From Georgenia subflava (GTDB lineage: Bacteria; Actinomycetota; Actinomycetes; Actinomycetales; Actinomycetaceae): a stretch of 64,000 bases of DNA. Below the pieces are notes generated by a model. It saw nothing but the letters and a program-made list of their open reading frames with translations. It did no database searches and was not told where the DNA came from. The stretch's first letter is position 1. The number at the start of each line of letters is the position of its first letter. The stretch spans positions 682,001-746,000 of the forward strand of contig NZ_VUKD01000001.1 of the NCBI RefSeq assembly GCF_009193155.1, given 5' to 3'. Position numbers and translations under genes: made by a program. Positions 53,498 through 62,790 of the stretch are shown piece by piece.

Positions 53498-53596
53498 TCA
53501 CTGCACCACGTAGAGGAGAAAGGCGGTCGCCGCGAGGGCTGCGACCGAGAGCAGGACAAGCCTCAGATCATCGCCACCTGGCCGCGGACCGTCCAT
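53498..53596 (-). CDS. 32-residue single-span membrane peptide
   Basis: ATG 53596 opens a small basic/polar head (MDGPRPGGDDLR) and one hydrophobic helix (LVLLSVAALAATAFLLYVV) ending at Gln. TAGGGT lies seven bases before the ATG, the same leaderless pattern as larger genes. It is the first gene of the chain with the 41-residue ORF and the deaminase. No known family. Confidence 0.55.
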   Translation of the reverse strand: MDGPRPGGDDLRLVLLSVAALAATAFLLYVVQ

Positions 53597-53772
53597 GCCG
53601 CGGACCCTATCGTGCAGGAGGAGCGTGGCCTCCCCGGTCCCGGCGCGCCGAGGCAGACACCCCCGGCGCGACACACCCCGCACTGACCCCGCGGGTCGGC
53701 GGTGGCCAACCTCACCGCCGCCCGGCGCCGCCTGCCGGTCACCTGCGATCGGGCCGGTGCGAGAATCGCTCC

Positions 53773-54990
53773 GTGCCGAACCCCTACCGCCAGATCCTCG
53801 CCCTGCCGGGCGCCCTGGCGTTCTCCGCGGCCGGGCTGCTCGCCCGGTTCCCGGTCTCGATGCTGGGGATCAGCATCGTGCTGATGCTGGCATCGCTGAC
53901 GGGGTCGTACGGGCTGGCCGGCACCGTCTCCGCGACGTTCGTCGTCGCGCAGGCGGTCTGTGCGCCGCAGCTCGCCCGGCTGGTCGACCGGCACGGGCAG
54001 GCGAGGGTCATGCTGCCGTCGATCACGGTCAGCGCCGTCGGCATGGTCGCCCTCGTCGTCGCCGCCGTCACGGCTGCACCCACCTGGACCCTGTACGCGA
54101 GCGCCGTCCTCATCGGCTCCACCATCGGGGCGACGGGTGCCCTCGTCCGCGCGCGCTGGACGGGCATCGTGCGCACCCCGAGGGAGCTGCACCGCGCCTA
54201 CTCGCTGGAGTCCGCCCTCGACGAGTCCACGTTCGTCCTCGGGCCGGTGGTCGCCACCGCCCTGGCCACCTCGGTCACGCCGTGGGCCGGGGTGGCGGCG
54301 GCCGCGGTGATCGTCGTCGTCGGCAGCTACGCCTTCCTGCTCCAGCGCGGTACCGAGCCGACGCCCGTCGTCGTGACGACGCACGGCCCCCGTGGCTCGG
54401 TGATGCGCTCGGGCGCGATGGTCGGGCTCGTCGTCGTCTTCATGTTCGTCGGCGGCATCTTCGGCGCGACGGACGTCTCCGTCGTCGCATTCACCGCCGA
54501 GCTCGGGAGCCCGGGCATGGCGGGCGTGCTGCTCGGCGTCTTCTCGCTGGGCTCGGTCATCGCCGGTCTGCTCTACGGCGCCAAGGTTTGGACGGGTCCG
54601 GCCTGGCGGCGCTTCCTCCTCGGCGTGCTGGTGCTCGCCGTCGGCACCTCGCTGTTCCTGCTCGCCGGCAGCCTGGCGGTCATGGCCGCGGTGATGTTCG
54701 TGACCGGCTTCGCGATCTCGCCGACCATCATCAACGGCAACTCCATGGTCCAGCACATCGTCGTCCGGCACCGGCTCACCGAGGGCCTGACCTGGCTGAG
54801 CACGGGGATCAACTTCGGCGTCTCCATCGGGTCCTCGGCGGCCGGGGCGCTCATCGACTCCGGCAGCTCGCGCGGCGGCTTCACCGTCGTCCTGGTCTGC
54901 GGAGTGCTGGCCGTCCTCACGGCGCTCGCCGCCGCCCCGATGATCCGCCGGCGCGACCACGGCGACCCGGCGCACGTCCCCGACGCGTAG
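53773..54990 (+). CDS. Major facilitator transporter (sugar efflux/arabinose-like)
   Basis: 405 residues with 12 hydrophobic helices. LARFPVSMLGISIVLMLASLTGSYGLAGTVSATFVVAQAVCAPQLARLVDRHGQARVMLPS contains the motif A-type loop LVDRHGQARV between helices 2 and 3, and the pattern of GSTIGATGALVRARW matches MFS carriers of the YfcJ/arabinose efflux type common in actinobacteria. The substrate is unknown. GTG 53773 is preferred over the open upstream frame: GAGAAT lies six bases before it (leaderless), and the family starts here. Confidence 0.88.
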   Translation: MPNPYRQILALPGALAFSAAGLLARFPVSMLGISIVLMLASLTGSYGLAGTVSATFVVAQAVCAPQLARLVDRHGQARVMLPSITVSAVGMVALVVAAVTAAPTWTLYASAVLIGSTIGATGALVRARWTGIVRTPRELHRAYSLESALDESTFVLGPVVATALATSVTPWAGVAAAAVIVVVGSYAFLLQRGTEPTPVVVTTHGPRGSVMRSGAMVGLVVVFMFVGGIFGATDVSVVAFTAELGSPGMAGVLLGVFSLGSVIAGLLYGAKVWTGPAWRRFLLGVLVLAVGTSLFLLAGSLAVMAAVMFVTGFAISPTIINGNSMVQHIVVRHRLTEGLTWLSTGINFGVSIGSSAAGALIDSGSSRGGFTVVLVCGVLAVLTALAAAPMIRRRDHGDPAHVPDA

Positions 54991-55070
54991 GACCGACCCT
55001 CCCGAACTGCGGGACTCCAGGTACCGGGGCAGGATCGACAACGACTCCGTCCTACCCGAAGGAGACCGCC

Positions 55071-56813
55071 ATGGCCGCGTCCGTCGCCGAGTACCTCGTC
55101 CACCAGCTTGTCGCCGCGGGAGTCTCCCGGATCTACGGCATCGTGGGCGACTCGCTCAACCCCGTCGTCGACGCCGTGCGCCGCACCGACGGCATCACCT
55201 GGGTCAACGTGCGCCACGAGGAGGCTGCCGCCTTCGCCGCGGCGGGCGAGGCGGAGATGACCGGCAGCCTGGCTGTGTGCGCCGGCTCCTGCGGCCCGGG
55301 CAACCTGCACCTGATCAACGGCCTCTACGACGCCAACCGCTCGCGCCTGCCGGTGCTCGCCATCGCCTCGCACATCCCCAGCGCAGAGATCGGCACGCAG
55401 TTCTTCCAGGAGACCCACCCGGACCGGCTGTTCACCGAGGCGTCGGTGTACTCGGAGATGATCGGCACCGCCGCCCAGGTGCCGCGGGTCACCCGCACGG
55501 CGATCCAGCACGCGCTGACCGCCCCGGGAGTCGCCGTCCTCACCCTGCCCGGTGACGTCGCCGACCAGGAGATCGACGACGACGGCGCACCCATCCTCAT
55601 CCCAGGAGCGTGCCCCGCCCGGGTGGTCCCGAACGCCGAGGACGTCGCGGCGCTGGCCGAGGCGATCAACGACGCGAAGAAGGTGACGCTGTTCGTCGGC
55701 GCCGGCGCCCGGGGCGCCCACGACGTCGTGCTCGAGCTGGCCGACCTCGCCGCCGCGCCGGTGGGGCACTCGCTGCGCGGCAAGGAGGTCATCCAGTACG
55801 ACAACCCCTTCGACGTCGGCATGTCCGGGCTGCTCGGGTACGGCGCCTGCCAGGACGCCATGGAGGGCGCCGACCTGCTGGTGCTGGTCGGCACGGACTT
55901 CCCGTACACCGCCTTCCTGCCCTCCGACGTCCGCACCGCGCAGATCGACATCGACGCCAGCCACCTCGGCCGACGGACCCGCCTGGACCTGCCGGTGCAC
56001 GGCGACGTCGGCGAGACCATGCGCCTGCTGATCCCGCAGATCAGGCGCAAGCGCAGCCGCAAGTTCCTCGACTCGATGGTCAAGAAGCACGGGGGCCTCA
56101 TGACCAAGGTGGTCGGCGCCTACACGAAGAACGTGGAGAAGACGAAGCCGATCCACCCCGAGTTCGCCGCCGTCGTGCTGGACGAGGCCGCGGCGGAGGA
56201 CGCCGTGTTCACCGTCGACACCGGCATGAACAACGTGTGGGCCGCCCGGTACCTCACGCCCAACGGCCGGCGCCGCGTGATCGGCTCCTTCCTGCACGGC
56301 TCGATGGCGAACGCGCTCCCGCAGGCCATCGGGGCCGCCTTCGCCGACCGCGACCGGCAGGTGGTGGCCATGTCCGGCGACGGCGGTCTCTCGATGCTGC
56401 TCGGCGAGCTCATCACGCTGCGCCACTACGACCTGCCCGTGAAGGTGGTCGTGTTCAACAACTCCTCGCTCGGCATGATCAAGCTCGAGATGCTCGTGGA
56501 GGGGCTGCCGTCCCACGCCACCGACTCCCCCGCCGTCGACTACCGCCAGGTCGCGCTCGCCCTCGACATCCCCGCCGTGCAGGTCGAGGACCCCAAGGAC
56601 CTGCGCAAGGCCATGACCGACGGCCTGAGAAGGCCCGGCCCCGCACTCATCGAGGTCCTCACCGACGGCAACGCGCTGTCGATCCCGCCGTCGATCACGT
56701 CCGGTCAGATCCGGGGCTTCGCGACGGCGATGACCAAGCAGGTCCTCGGCGGCGGCATGGGAGAGGTGATGGCGATGGCCCGGTCGAACCTGCGCAACAT
56801 CCCGCGCCCGTAG
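55071..56813 (+). CDS. poxB: Pyruvate dehydrogenase (quinone)/pyruvate oxidase
   Basis: A 580-residue thiamine diphosphate enzyme that oxidises pyruvate to acetate and CO2, passing electrons to quinone at the membrane. The activating Glu is in VNVRHEEAAAFAA; the FAD region, AQIDIDASHLGRRTRLDLPVHGD; the ThDP/Mg motif is MSGDGGLSMLLGELITLRHYDLPVKVVVFNN. The C-terminal ~25 residues are basic and could touch the membrane. GAAGGAG ribosome site 12 bases before ATG 55071. The 56814-57038 gap contains no gene. Confidence 0.93.
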   Translation: MAASVAEYLVHQLVAAGVSRIYGIVGDSLNPVVDAVRRTDGITWVNVRHEEAAAFAAAGEAEMTGSLAVCAGSCGPGNLHLINGLYDANRSRLPVLAIASHIPSAEIGTQFFQETHPDRLFTEASVYSEMIGTAAQVPRVTRTAIQHALTAPGVAVLTLPGDVADQEIDDDGAPILIPGACPARVVPNAEDVAALAEAINDAKKVTLFVGAGARGAHDVVLELADLAAAPVGHSLRGKEVIQYDNPFDVGMSGLLGYGACQDAMEGADLLVLVGTDFPYTAFLPSDVRTAQIDIDASHLGRRTRLDLPVHGDVGETMRLLIPQIRRKRSRKFLDSMVKKHGGLMTKVVGAYTKNVEKTKPIHPEFAAVVLDEAAAEDAVFTVDTGMNNVWAARYLTPNGRRRVIGSFLHGSMANALPQAIGAAFADRDRQVVAMSGDGGLSMLLGELITLRHYDLPVKVVVFNNSSLGMIKLEMLVEGLPSHATDSPAVDYRQVALALDIPAVQVEDPKDLRKAMTDGLRRPGPALIEVLTDGNALSIPPSITSGQIRGFATAMTKQVLGGGMGEVMAMARSNLRNIPRP

Positions 56814-57038
56814 GCGCCCGTAAGCGCCCGTCGGGCCCCCGCCCAGGCTGCGTGCAGCTCCCGACAGGCCCGACGCCGGCTCGCGGGACCGGCCGGACCT
56901 GGCCCGGCGGGACGCACGCGGGACAGACGCGGGACGCGCAGCACGAGGACAACTGACGGCAAGACCGTGCGCCCACCGCCCCTGCAGTGAGAACCTTGGC
57001 CGAGCCCCCCGCACAAGACTTCTTCGAGGACCGTGACG

Positions 57039-57551
57039 ATGACGCAGCCCCAGCACCTGGTGATCATGGGTGTCGCCAGCTCAGGCAAGACGACGATCGC
57101 CCAGCTCCTGGTCGAGCGGCTCGGCTGGGTCTACGCCGAGGCGGACCAGTTCCACCCGCAGGCCAACATCGACAAGATGAGCGCCGGCACCCCGCTGGAG
57201 GACGACGACCGCTGGCCATGGCTGCGGGCGATCCGCACCTGGCTGGACGAGCAGGACCAGGCGGGGCGCAACACGGTCATCACCTGCTCGGCCCTCAAGC
57301 GCGTCTACCGCGACATCCTCCAGGGGGACGACGACGACGTCTTCTTCGTCCACCTCAGCGGCTCGCCCGAGCTGATCGCCGACCGGATGAGCAAGCGGGC
57401 CGGGCACTTCATGCCGACGTCGCTCCTGCCCTCGCAGTTCTCCACGCTGGAGCCGCTCGGCGAGGACGAGCCGGGCATCAGCGTCGACATCTCCGGCACC
57501 CCGGCGGAGATCACCGACGAGATCGTCGAGCGGCTCGGCCTGAACGCCTGA
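57039..57551 (+). CDS. gntK: Gluconokinase
   Basis: 170 residues; phosphorylates gluconate to 6-phosphogluconate. P-loop VIMGVASSGKTTIAQLL, substrate segment AEADQFHPQANIDKMSAGTPLEDDDRWPWL and late SKRAGHFMPTSLLPSQFSTLEPL are standard for GntK. ATG 57039 has GAGGA 8-9 bases upstream; GTG 57033 is a close alternative. It stands 290 bases before the gluconate permease and in the same orientation. The gap 57552-57841 has no gene but should hold the permease promoter. Confidence 0.95.
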   Translation: MTQPQHLVIMGVASSGKTTIAQLLVERLGWVYAEADQFHPQANIDKMSAGTPLEDDDRWPWLRAIRTWLDEQDQAGRNTVITCSALKRVYRDILQGDDDDVFFVHLSGSPELIADRMSKRAGHFMPTSLLPSQFSTLEPLGEDEPGISVDISGTPAEITDEIVERLGLNA

Positions 57552-57841
57552 CCGTCCAGGCGCCTCGAGGCAGCCGGTAGTCGGCCAGGAGCTCGGCCAA
57601 GGTCGAAGCACCGACTTCCTGTTGGGCGCCGCCGCGATCCCGGGGCGCCCGCGCACGAGGTCGCGGCGCGCCGGCGCGTGCTCTCGAGAGGCACTCGCAG
57701 ACCGCTAGCTCTAGGGTCCAGGTGGTACCCGTTCCGCAACTGCACGCCCGCTGTGGTCCGGGTCACCGACGCGAGATCCGAGAACCGGGCCGCTCGTGCG
57801 CTGCGTGCGCGGGCGGCTCCCGAACGAACGGGAGAGCCCCC

Positions 57842-59221
57842 ATGGAAGGTTGGACCCAGACACTCGGAGCGGGACCGCTCCTCGGGATCGCAGCGGCGGC
57901 CATCGCGCTGATCCTGGTGCTGGTCATCGTCTTCAAGATGCACGCGTTCCTCACGCTCATCCTGGTCTCCCTCGTGACGGCGTTCGCGACCGGCATCCCG
58001 GCGAACGCGATCGTCGACACGCTGGTGACCAGCTTCGGCGGGACGCTCGGCTCGGTGGCGCTGCTGATCGGCCTAGGAGCCATGCTCGGCAAGATGGTCG
58101 AGCACAGCGGCGGCGCACGGGTGCTCGCCGAGAAGATGGTCGACGTCTTCGGCGAGAAACGTGCGCCGTTCGGCCTCGGGCTCGCCTCGCTCATCATGGG
58201 CTTCCCGATCTTCTTCGACGCGGGCCTCGTGGTCATGCTGCCGATCATCTTCGCCGTCGCCCGCCGGCTCGGGAACAACGTGCTGCTCTACGGCATGCCC
58301 GCCGCGGCCGCCTTCTCGGTGATGCACGTCTTCGTCCCGCCGCACCCGGGCCCGGTCGCCGCCACCGAGCTCTACGGCGCGAACCTTGGGCTCGTCCTCG
58401 TCGTCGGCATCGTCATGGCGTTCCCCCTCTGGTACGTCTCGGGTTACCTCTGGGGTCTCTTCGTCGGCCGGCGCTTCATCCTTCCGGTACCGGCGCTGTT
58501 CGGGAGCAAGGACGACGACGTCCAGGAGAACCCGCCCAGCGTGAGCACGGTCATCGCGATCCTGCTCCTGCCGCTCATTCTCATCTTCCTCAACACCGGC
58601 CTGGACTTCCTCGACGCCGCGGGCGTGGTCGACGCCGAGAACCAGACCTGGGTCCAGGTGCTCTCCGCGATCGGCTCGGCGCCCATCGCCCTGCTGATCT
58701 CGGTGCTGGTGTCGATCTTCGTCCTCGGCAACCGTCGCGGCGAGCACGGCACCGCCCTGGAGAAGGTCGTCGACTCCGCGCTCGGTCCCGTCTGCTCCGT
58801 CATCCTCATCACCGGTGCCGGCGGCATGTTCGGTGGCGTCCTGCGCACCTCGGGCATCGGCGAGGCACTCTCCGACTCCCTCGCGGACATCGGCCTGCCG
58901 GTCGTCGTGGCCGCGTACGTGATCGCCGTCGTCCTGCGGGTGGCGCAGGGATCGGCGACGGTGGCGCTCGTGACGGCCGCCGGGCTCATGGCGCCCGCGG
59001 TGACCGCCGGCGACTTCAGCGTCCTGCAGATCGTCGCGATCACGCTGGCCACGGCAGCGGGCTCGGTCTTCGCCAGCCACGTGAACGACTCCGGGTTCTG
59101 GCTGGTCGGCCGACTCATGGGCATGGACGTCAAGACCACCCTGAAGACCTGGACCGTGCAGCAGACGCTGCAGTCCGTCCTGGGCTTCGGGCTGACCCTC
59201 GTCATCTTCGCGATCGGCTGA
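57842..59221 (+). CDS. gntP: Gluconate:H+ symporter family permease
   Basis: 459 residues with 12-14 membrane helices, GntP family: LGAMLGKMVEHSGGARVLAEKMVDVFGEKRAPFGLGLASLIMGFPIFFDAGLVVMLPI is strongly conserved in gluconate carriers, as is HVFVPPHPGPVAATELYGANLG and DSGFWLVGR. Imports gluconate or a related acid for GntK. ATG 57842 has GGGAGAG 5-10 bases before it. Regulated probably by the GntR gene across the next gap. Confidence 0.93.
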   Translation: MEGWTQTLGAGPLLGIAAAAIALILVLVIVFKMHAFLTLILVSLVTAFATGIPANAIVDTLVTSFGGTLGSVALLIGLGAMLGKMVEHSGGARVLAEKMVDVFGEKRAPFGLGLASLIMGFPIFFDAGLVVMLPIIFAVARRLGNNVLLYGMPAAAAFSVMHVFVPPHPGPVAATELYGANLGLVLVVGIVMAFPLWYVSGYLWGLFVGRRFILPVPALFGSKDDDVQENPPSVSTVIAILLLPLILIFLNTGLDFLDAAGVVDAENQTWVQVLSAIGSAPIALLISVLVSIFVLGNRRGEHGTALEKVVDSALGPVCSVILITGAGGMFGGVLRTSGIGEALSDSLADIGLPVVVAAYVIAVVLRVAQGSATVALVTAAGLMAPAVTAGDFSVLQIVAITLATAAGSVFASHVNDSGFWLVGRLMGMDVKTTLKTWTVQQTLQSVLGFGLTLVIFAIG

Positions 59222-59243
59222 GGTCGGCCGACGGCGGGCCCGC

Positions 59244-59360
59244 GCGGATGCGTGCGGTCCCCCGTCGGCCCGCCGGCGCAGGCCGCCCGGATGCGTGCTG
59301 GGCCCCGCCGACGCACGCCCCCCGGATACGTGCTAGGGGCCGCCGTCGGCTCGCCGGCCC
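59244..59360. repeat. Degenerate ~37-bp tandem units after gntP
   Basis: Three units share cggatgcgtgc (59245, 59288 region, 59333 as cggatacgtgc) followed by a G/C run and ccgtcgg/ccgacg. The gap between gntP (59221) and the GntR gene (59469) contains nothing else I can recognise; the units may pair to form a terminator. Confidence 0.55.
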
Positions 59361-59468
59361 GAGAACAGTCTCGGCACACCGGGTGTCGTGGCGCAGCCCG
59401 GCGTGCGTGATGCGGGTGAGCGCCCGCACCCGCACGGGCGCGTGCAGGGGTCAGAGGCCCGCTACGGC

Positions 59469-60215
59469 CTAGGGCGCGGGGACGGCCGGGCGTCCGGCCG
59501 TGTGCTCGCGTGCGGCACGCCCCTGGAGCGGCAGCTCGGACCGCACGATGCGGACGATGCGCCGCGAGCTCTCCTCGGCCAGGTCCTCGTTCCCGGCAAG
59601 GATCGCGCGGGCGACCTCGCGGTGGTTGTCGACGGCCGACGGGGTGGGGTCACGCGGGGTGAGGCCGAGCTCGTTGCGTCCCACCAGGGTCGCCTCGATC
59701 GCCGGCTCGAAGGCGATCAGCATCTCGTTGTGGCTGGCGCGCAGGAGCAGCAGGTGATACTCGACGTCGAGCATCAGGTACTCCATCGTGTCGCCCAGCC
59801 CGCGACGGCCGAGCTCGACGAGCCGTTCGGAGAGCGCCAGGAGCCGGTCCCGCTGGGTGTCGGTGGCGTCGCTCGCGGCGAGTCGTGCCGCCGTCGGCTC
59901 GACGGCGGAGCGCAGGTCCGTCAGCGACAGCAGCTGCTCGTCGCGGCCGGGGCCGGCGAGGCGCCACCGGATCACCATCGGGTTGAGCACGTCCCAGTCC
60001 GACATGGGACTGACGATGAGCCCCACCCTGCGCCGTGCGGTGATCATGCCGAGGGACTGCAGCTCCCGCATCGCCTCGCGGGCGACCGTGCGCGAGACGC
60101 CGAACGCCGACTCGAGCTGGGTCAGGTTGAGGACGTCCCCCTCCACCAGCTCACCCGCCGCGATGCGGTGGCCGAGCACGTCGACCACCCTCGTGTACAC
60201 AGACTCTCGAGCCAC
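59469..60215 (-). CDS. GntR-family (FCD) regulator, probably of gluconate genes
   Basis: 248 residues. Winged helix about 1-65: VYTRVVDVLGHRIAAGELVEGDVLNLTQLESAFGVSRTVAREAMRELQSLGMI; FCD ligand domain about 90-225 with LTDLRSAVEPTAARLAA, DVEYHLLLLRASHNEML and DNHREVARAILAGN, which carry the Asp/His metal ligands seen in FCD proteins. Position next to gntP and gntK suggests gluconate or 6-phosphogluconate as ligand. GTG 60215 has AAGGAGC before it. Gene direction is opposite to gntP and convergent with it. Confidence 0.9.
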   Translation of the reverse strand: MARESVYTRVVDVLGHRIAAGELVEGDVLNLTQLESAFGVSRTVAREAMRELQSLGMITARRRVGLIVSPMSDWDVLNPMVIRWRLAGPGRDEQLLSLTDLRSAVEPTAARLAASDATDTQRDRLLALSERLVELGRRGLGDTMEYLMLDVEYHLLLLRASHNEMLIAFEPAIEATLVGRNELGLTPRDPTPSAVDNHREVARAILAGNEDLAEESSRRIVRIVRSELPLQGRAAREHTAGRPAVPAP

Positions 60216-60262
60216 GCTGCTCCTTCTCGTTCTACCCCTAGCATGCCCGACCGGCGCAAGCG

Positions 60263-61156
60263 TCACTTCGCCGGAGGGATGTTCCAGCTCGGTGTCGCGG
60301 CCTCGAAGTCGGCCGGGAAACCGTTGAACCGGTCGGGGTGGAACCCGGTGCGGCCGTCCTCGCCGCGGTCCAGGGTCGCGATCAGCGCCATGTCGTCCTC
60401 GGTGAGCGCGAAGTCGAACAGGGCGATGTTCTCCGCCTGCCGCCCGGGCGTCACGGACTTCGGGATGACGACGTTGCCGAGCTGGACGTGCCAGCGCAGC
60501 ACCACCTGGGCCGGGGACCGGCCGAGGCGCTCGGCGATCCCGACGATCGCCGGATCGGCCAGCACGGCGCCCTGAGCGAGCGGGCTCCACGCCTCGGTGA
60601 CGATGCCGTGGGCCGCGTGGAACTCGCGCAGCTCGCGCTGCTGCAGGTAGGGGTGCAGCTCCACCTGGTTGACGGCCGGCACTGTCGACGAGCCGTCCAT
60701 GAGCTCGGCGAGGTGGTGCGCGAGGAAGTTCGACACCCCGACGGCGGCGATGCGTCCCTCGTCCCGCAGCCGTTCCATGGCGCGCCAGCTGTTCGCGGAC
60801 TCCCCGCGGGCGGGGCACGGCCAGTGGATCAGGTAGAGGTCGACGGCGTCGAGGCCGAGCTCGGTGCTGGAGTCGTCGAACGCGCGCAGCGTGGAGTCGA
60901 AGCCCTGGTCGGTGTTCGCGAGCTTCGTGGCGACGAAGAGGTCCTGGCGCGCGAGCCCCGACTCCGCGATGGCCCGGCCGACGCCCGCCTCGTTGAGGTA
61001 GCGGGCGGCGGTGTCGATGCTGCGGTAGCCCGCCTCGAGCGCGGTCCGCACGACGTCGCCGGTGGTGGCGGGGTCGACCTGGAACGTGCCGATGCCCACC
61101 TGGGGGATCTGCGCCCCGGTGTTGAGCTCGATGGTGGGTACTGGATGCGAGTTCAT
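60263..61156 (-). CDS. Aldo/keto reductase (2,5-diketo-D-gluconate reductase type)
   Basis: 297 residues; the TIM barrel of AKR5-type enzymes. VPTIELNTGAQIPQVGIGTFQV, DTAARYLNEAGVGRAI (catalytic Asp and Tyr), LYLIHWPCP (His), NQVELHPYLQQRELREF and VVIPKSVTPGRQAENIALFDF (NADPH site) are intact. Likely reduces keto acids or aldehydes; next to the gluconate genes it may act on keto-gluconates, an inference. Start ATG 61156 (MNSHPVP) is closer to the family start than ATG 61168. Confidence 0.92.
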   Translation of the reverse strand: MNSHPVPTIELNTGAQIPQVGIGTFQVDPATTGDVVRTALEAGYRSIDTAARYLNEAGVGRAIAESGLARQDLFVATKLANTDQGFDSTLRAFDDSSTELGLDAVDLYLIHWPCPARGESANSWRAMERLRDEGRIAAVGVSNFLAHHLAELMDGSSTVPAVNQVELHPYLQQRELREFHAAHGIVTEAWSPLAQGAVLADPAIVGIAERLGRSPAQVVLRWHVQLGNVVIPKSVTPGRQAENIALFDFALTEDDMALIATLDRGEDGRTGFHPDRFNGFPADFEAATPSWNIPPAK

Positions 61157-61217
61157 GTGCAGGAGCATCTTTCGTGTTCGGGGTTCGAGGCGACGTCGAG
61201 CAGGATCAGCAGACCGG

Positions 61218-61319
61218 GACGACGGCGTAGGTGGGACGACGGCGTAGGTGGGACGACGGCGTAGGTGGGACGACGGCGTAGGTGGGACGACGGCGTAGGT
61301 GGGACGACGGCGTAGGTGG
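61218..61319. repeat. 17-bp minisatellite, six perfect copies
   Basis: gacgacggcgtaggtgg is repeated without change at 61218, 61235, 61252, 61269, 61286 and 61303. It lies in the 321-base gap between the aldo/keto reductase and the TRAP permease gene, with no gene in the gap. After it a looser set of gcgttccggaccc copies continues to about 61450. Confidence 0.95.
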
Positions 61320-61477
61320 ACGGCGGCGGGGCCGGGACGACGGAGTGCCCCCCGTCGGCGTGGCGGCCGCCGACTGCGTTCCGGACCCGGCCGACCTGAC
61401 GGCCGTCGGACGGCGTTCCGGACCCGCCGGCCCGGCCCGGTCCGTGGGACGGCGTCCGGGCCGGCGGGTACGGCTGG

Positions 61478-62788
61478 CTACGGGAAGATCAGGCCGGCCT
61501 GCTCCGGCAACCACATCGTCAGCACCGGGACGAACTGGATGATCAGCAGCATGGCGATGAGCGAGAGGAAGAACGGCATGAGCTTGGCGATGACCTGCTC
61601 GACCGGCACGTTCGCGACCTTCGCGCCGACGAACAGCACCGGCGCCGAGGGCGGCGAGATCACCGCGATCGACATGTTGAAGACCATCATGATGCCGAGG
61701 TGCACCGGGTGGATGCCGTACTCGATGGCGATGGGCAGGAAGATCGGCGTGAAGATCAGCACCGCGGGGGTCGCGTCTAGCGGGATCCCGATGATGAGCA
61801 GGATCAGCGCCATGAGGAGCAGGAAGACGATCTTGGAGTCGGTGAACTCCGTCATCCAGTTGCCGACGAGACGCGGGATGCCGGAGAACGTCATCGCGTA
61901 GGACATGATCGACGACAGCGCGATCAGGAAGATGACCACCGAGCTGGTGCGGGTCCCCTGCAGCAGGATCTTCGGGAAGTCCTTCACGGTGACGGTCCGG
62001 TACACCAGCGACAGGACTGTCGCGTAGATGACCGCCACGGCCGCACCCTCGGTGGGGGTGAAGTACCCGAAGACGATGCCGCCGATGACGACGACGATCA
62101 GCATCAGGGACGGCACGGCCTGCCAGAGCACGAGCAGCCCGGTCCGCAGGGACGGTCGCGAGCTCCCCCGCAGCTCGGGACGCTTGCGCGAGTACAGCCA
62201 GATGATGAGCATGCACGCGGCGCCCCAGAGGATGCCCGGGATGTAGCCGGCGAGGAACAGCGCGCCGACGGAAGCCTGGGAGACCAGGGAGTACACGATG
62301 AGCACGTTCGACGGCGGGATCAGCATCCCGGCCGGGGCCGAGGCGACGTTCGCCGCGGCGGCGAAGCGCATGTCGTAGCCGTCCTTGCGCTGGGACGGGG
62401 CCATCGAGGAGCCGACCGCCGCGGCACCGGCGAGTGCGGAGCCGGAGATCGAGCCGAAGAGCATGTTCGCGAGCGTGTTGGTCTGGGCGAGCGCCCCGGG
62501 CATCCGGCCGACCATCACCTTGGCGAGGTTGATCAGCCGGGTCGCGATGCCGCCCTGGTTCATGATCGCGCCGGCCAGCACGAAGAACGGGATGGCCAGG
62601 AGGGCGAAGTTGTCGATGCCGTTGAAGATCTTCTGGGCCGCGGTGAAGATGCCCTGGTCCGGCCCGAGGAGGAGGAGCAGGGCGACAGCGGAAGGCAGTC
62701 CGATGGAGATGGAGACGGAGACCCCGAGCGCCATCAGGCCGAACATGCCGACGATGAGGATGATCCCGACGAGTGCTGCATCGGTCAT
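61478..62788 (-). CDS. dctM: TRAP transporter large permease subunit
   Basis: 436 residues with about 12 helices of the DctM family, the ion-coupled part of a tripartite ATP-independent transporter for dicarboxylates or sugar acids. IPFFVLAGAIMNQGGIATRLINLAKVMVGRMPGALAQTNTLANMLFGSISGSALAGAAAVGS and MLIPPSNVLIVYSLVSQASVGALFLAGYIPGI are family signatures. It lies two bases after the DctQ stop. Substrate is not readable; the gluconate genes beside it suggest a sugar acid, weakly. Confidence 0.95.
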   Translation of the reverse strand: MTDAALVGIILIVGMFGLMALGVSVSISIGLPSAVALLLLLGPDQGIFTAAQKIFNGIDNFALLAIPFFVLAGAIMNQGGIATRLINLAKVMVGRMPGALAQTNTLANMLFGSISGSALAGAAAVGSSMAPSQRKDGYDMRFAAAANVASAPAGMLIPPSNVLIVYSLVSQASVGALFLAGYIPGILWGAACMLIIWLYSRKRPELRGSSRPSLRTGLLVLWQAVPSLMLIVVVIGGIVFGYFTPTEGAAVAVIYATVLSLVYRTVTVKDFPKILLQGTRTSSVVIFLIALSSIMSYAMTFSGIPRLVGNWMTEFTDSKIVFLLLMALILLIIGIPLDATPAVLIFTPIFLPIAIEYGIHPVHLGIMMVFNMSIAVISPPSAPVLFVGAKVANVPVEQVIAKLMPFFLSLIAMLLIIQFVPVLTMWLPEQAGLIFP

Positions 62789-62790
62789 GG

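Noticed and set aside
53595-56813. A 1072-codon open frame leading into pyruvate oxidase
   Set aside because: Its first ~490 codons run through the MFS gene in another frame and have Arg/Pro-rich shadow composition. The poxB family starts at ATG 55071 with a good ribosome site.
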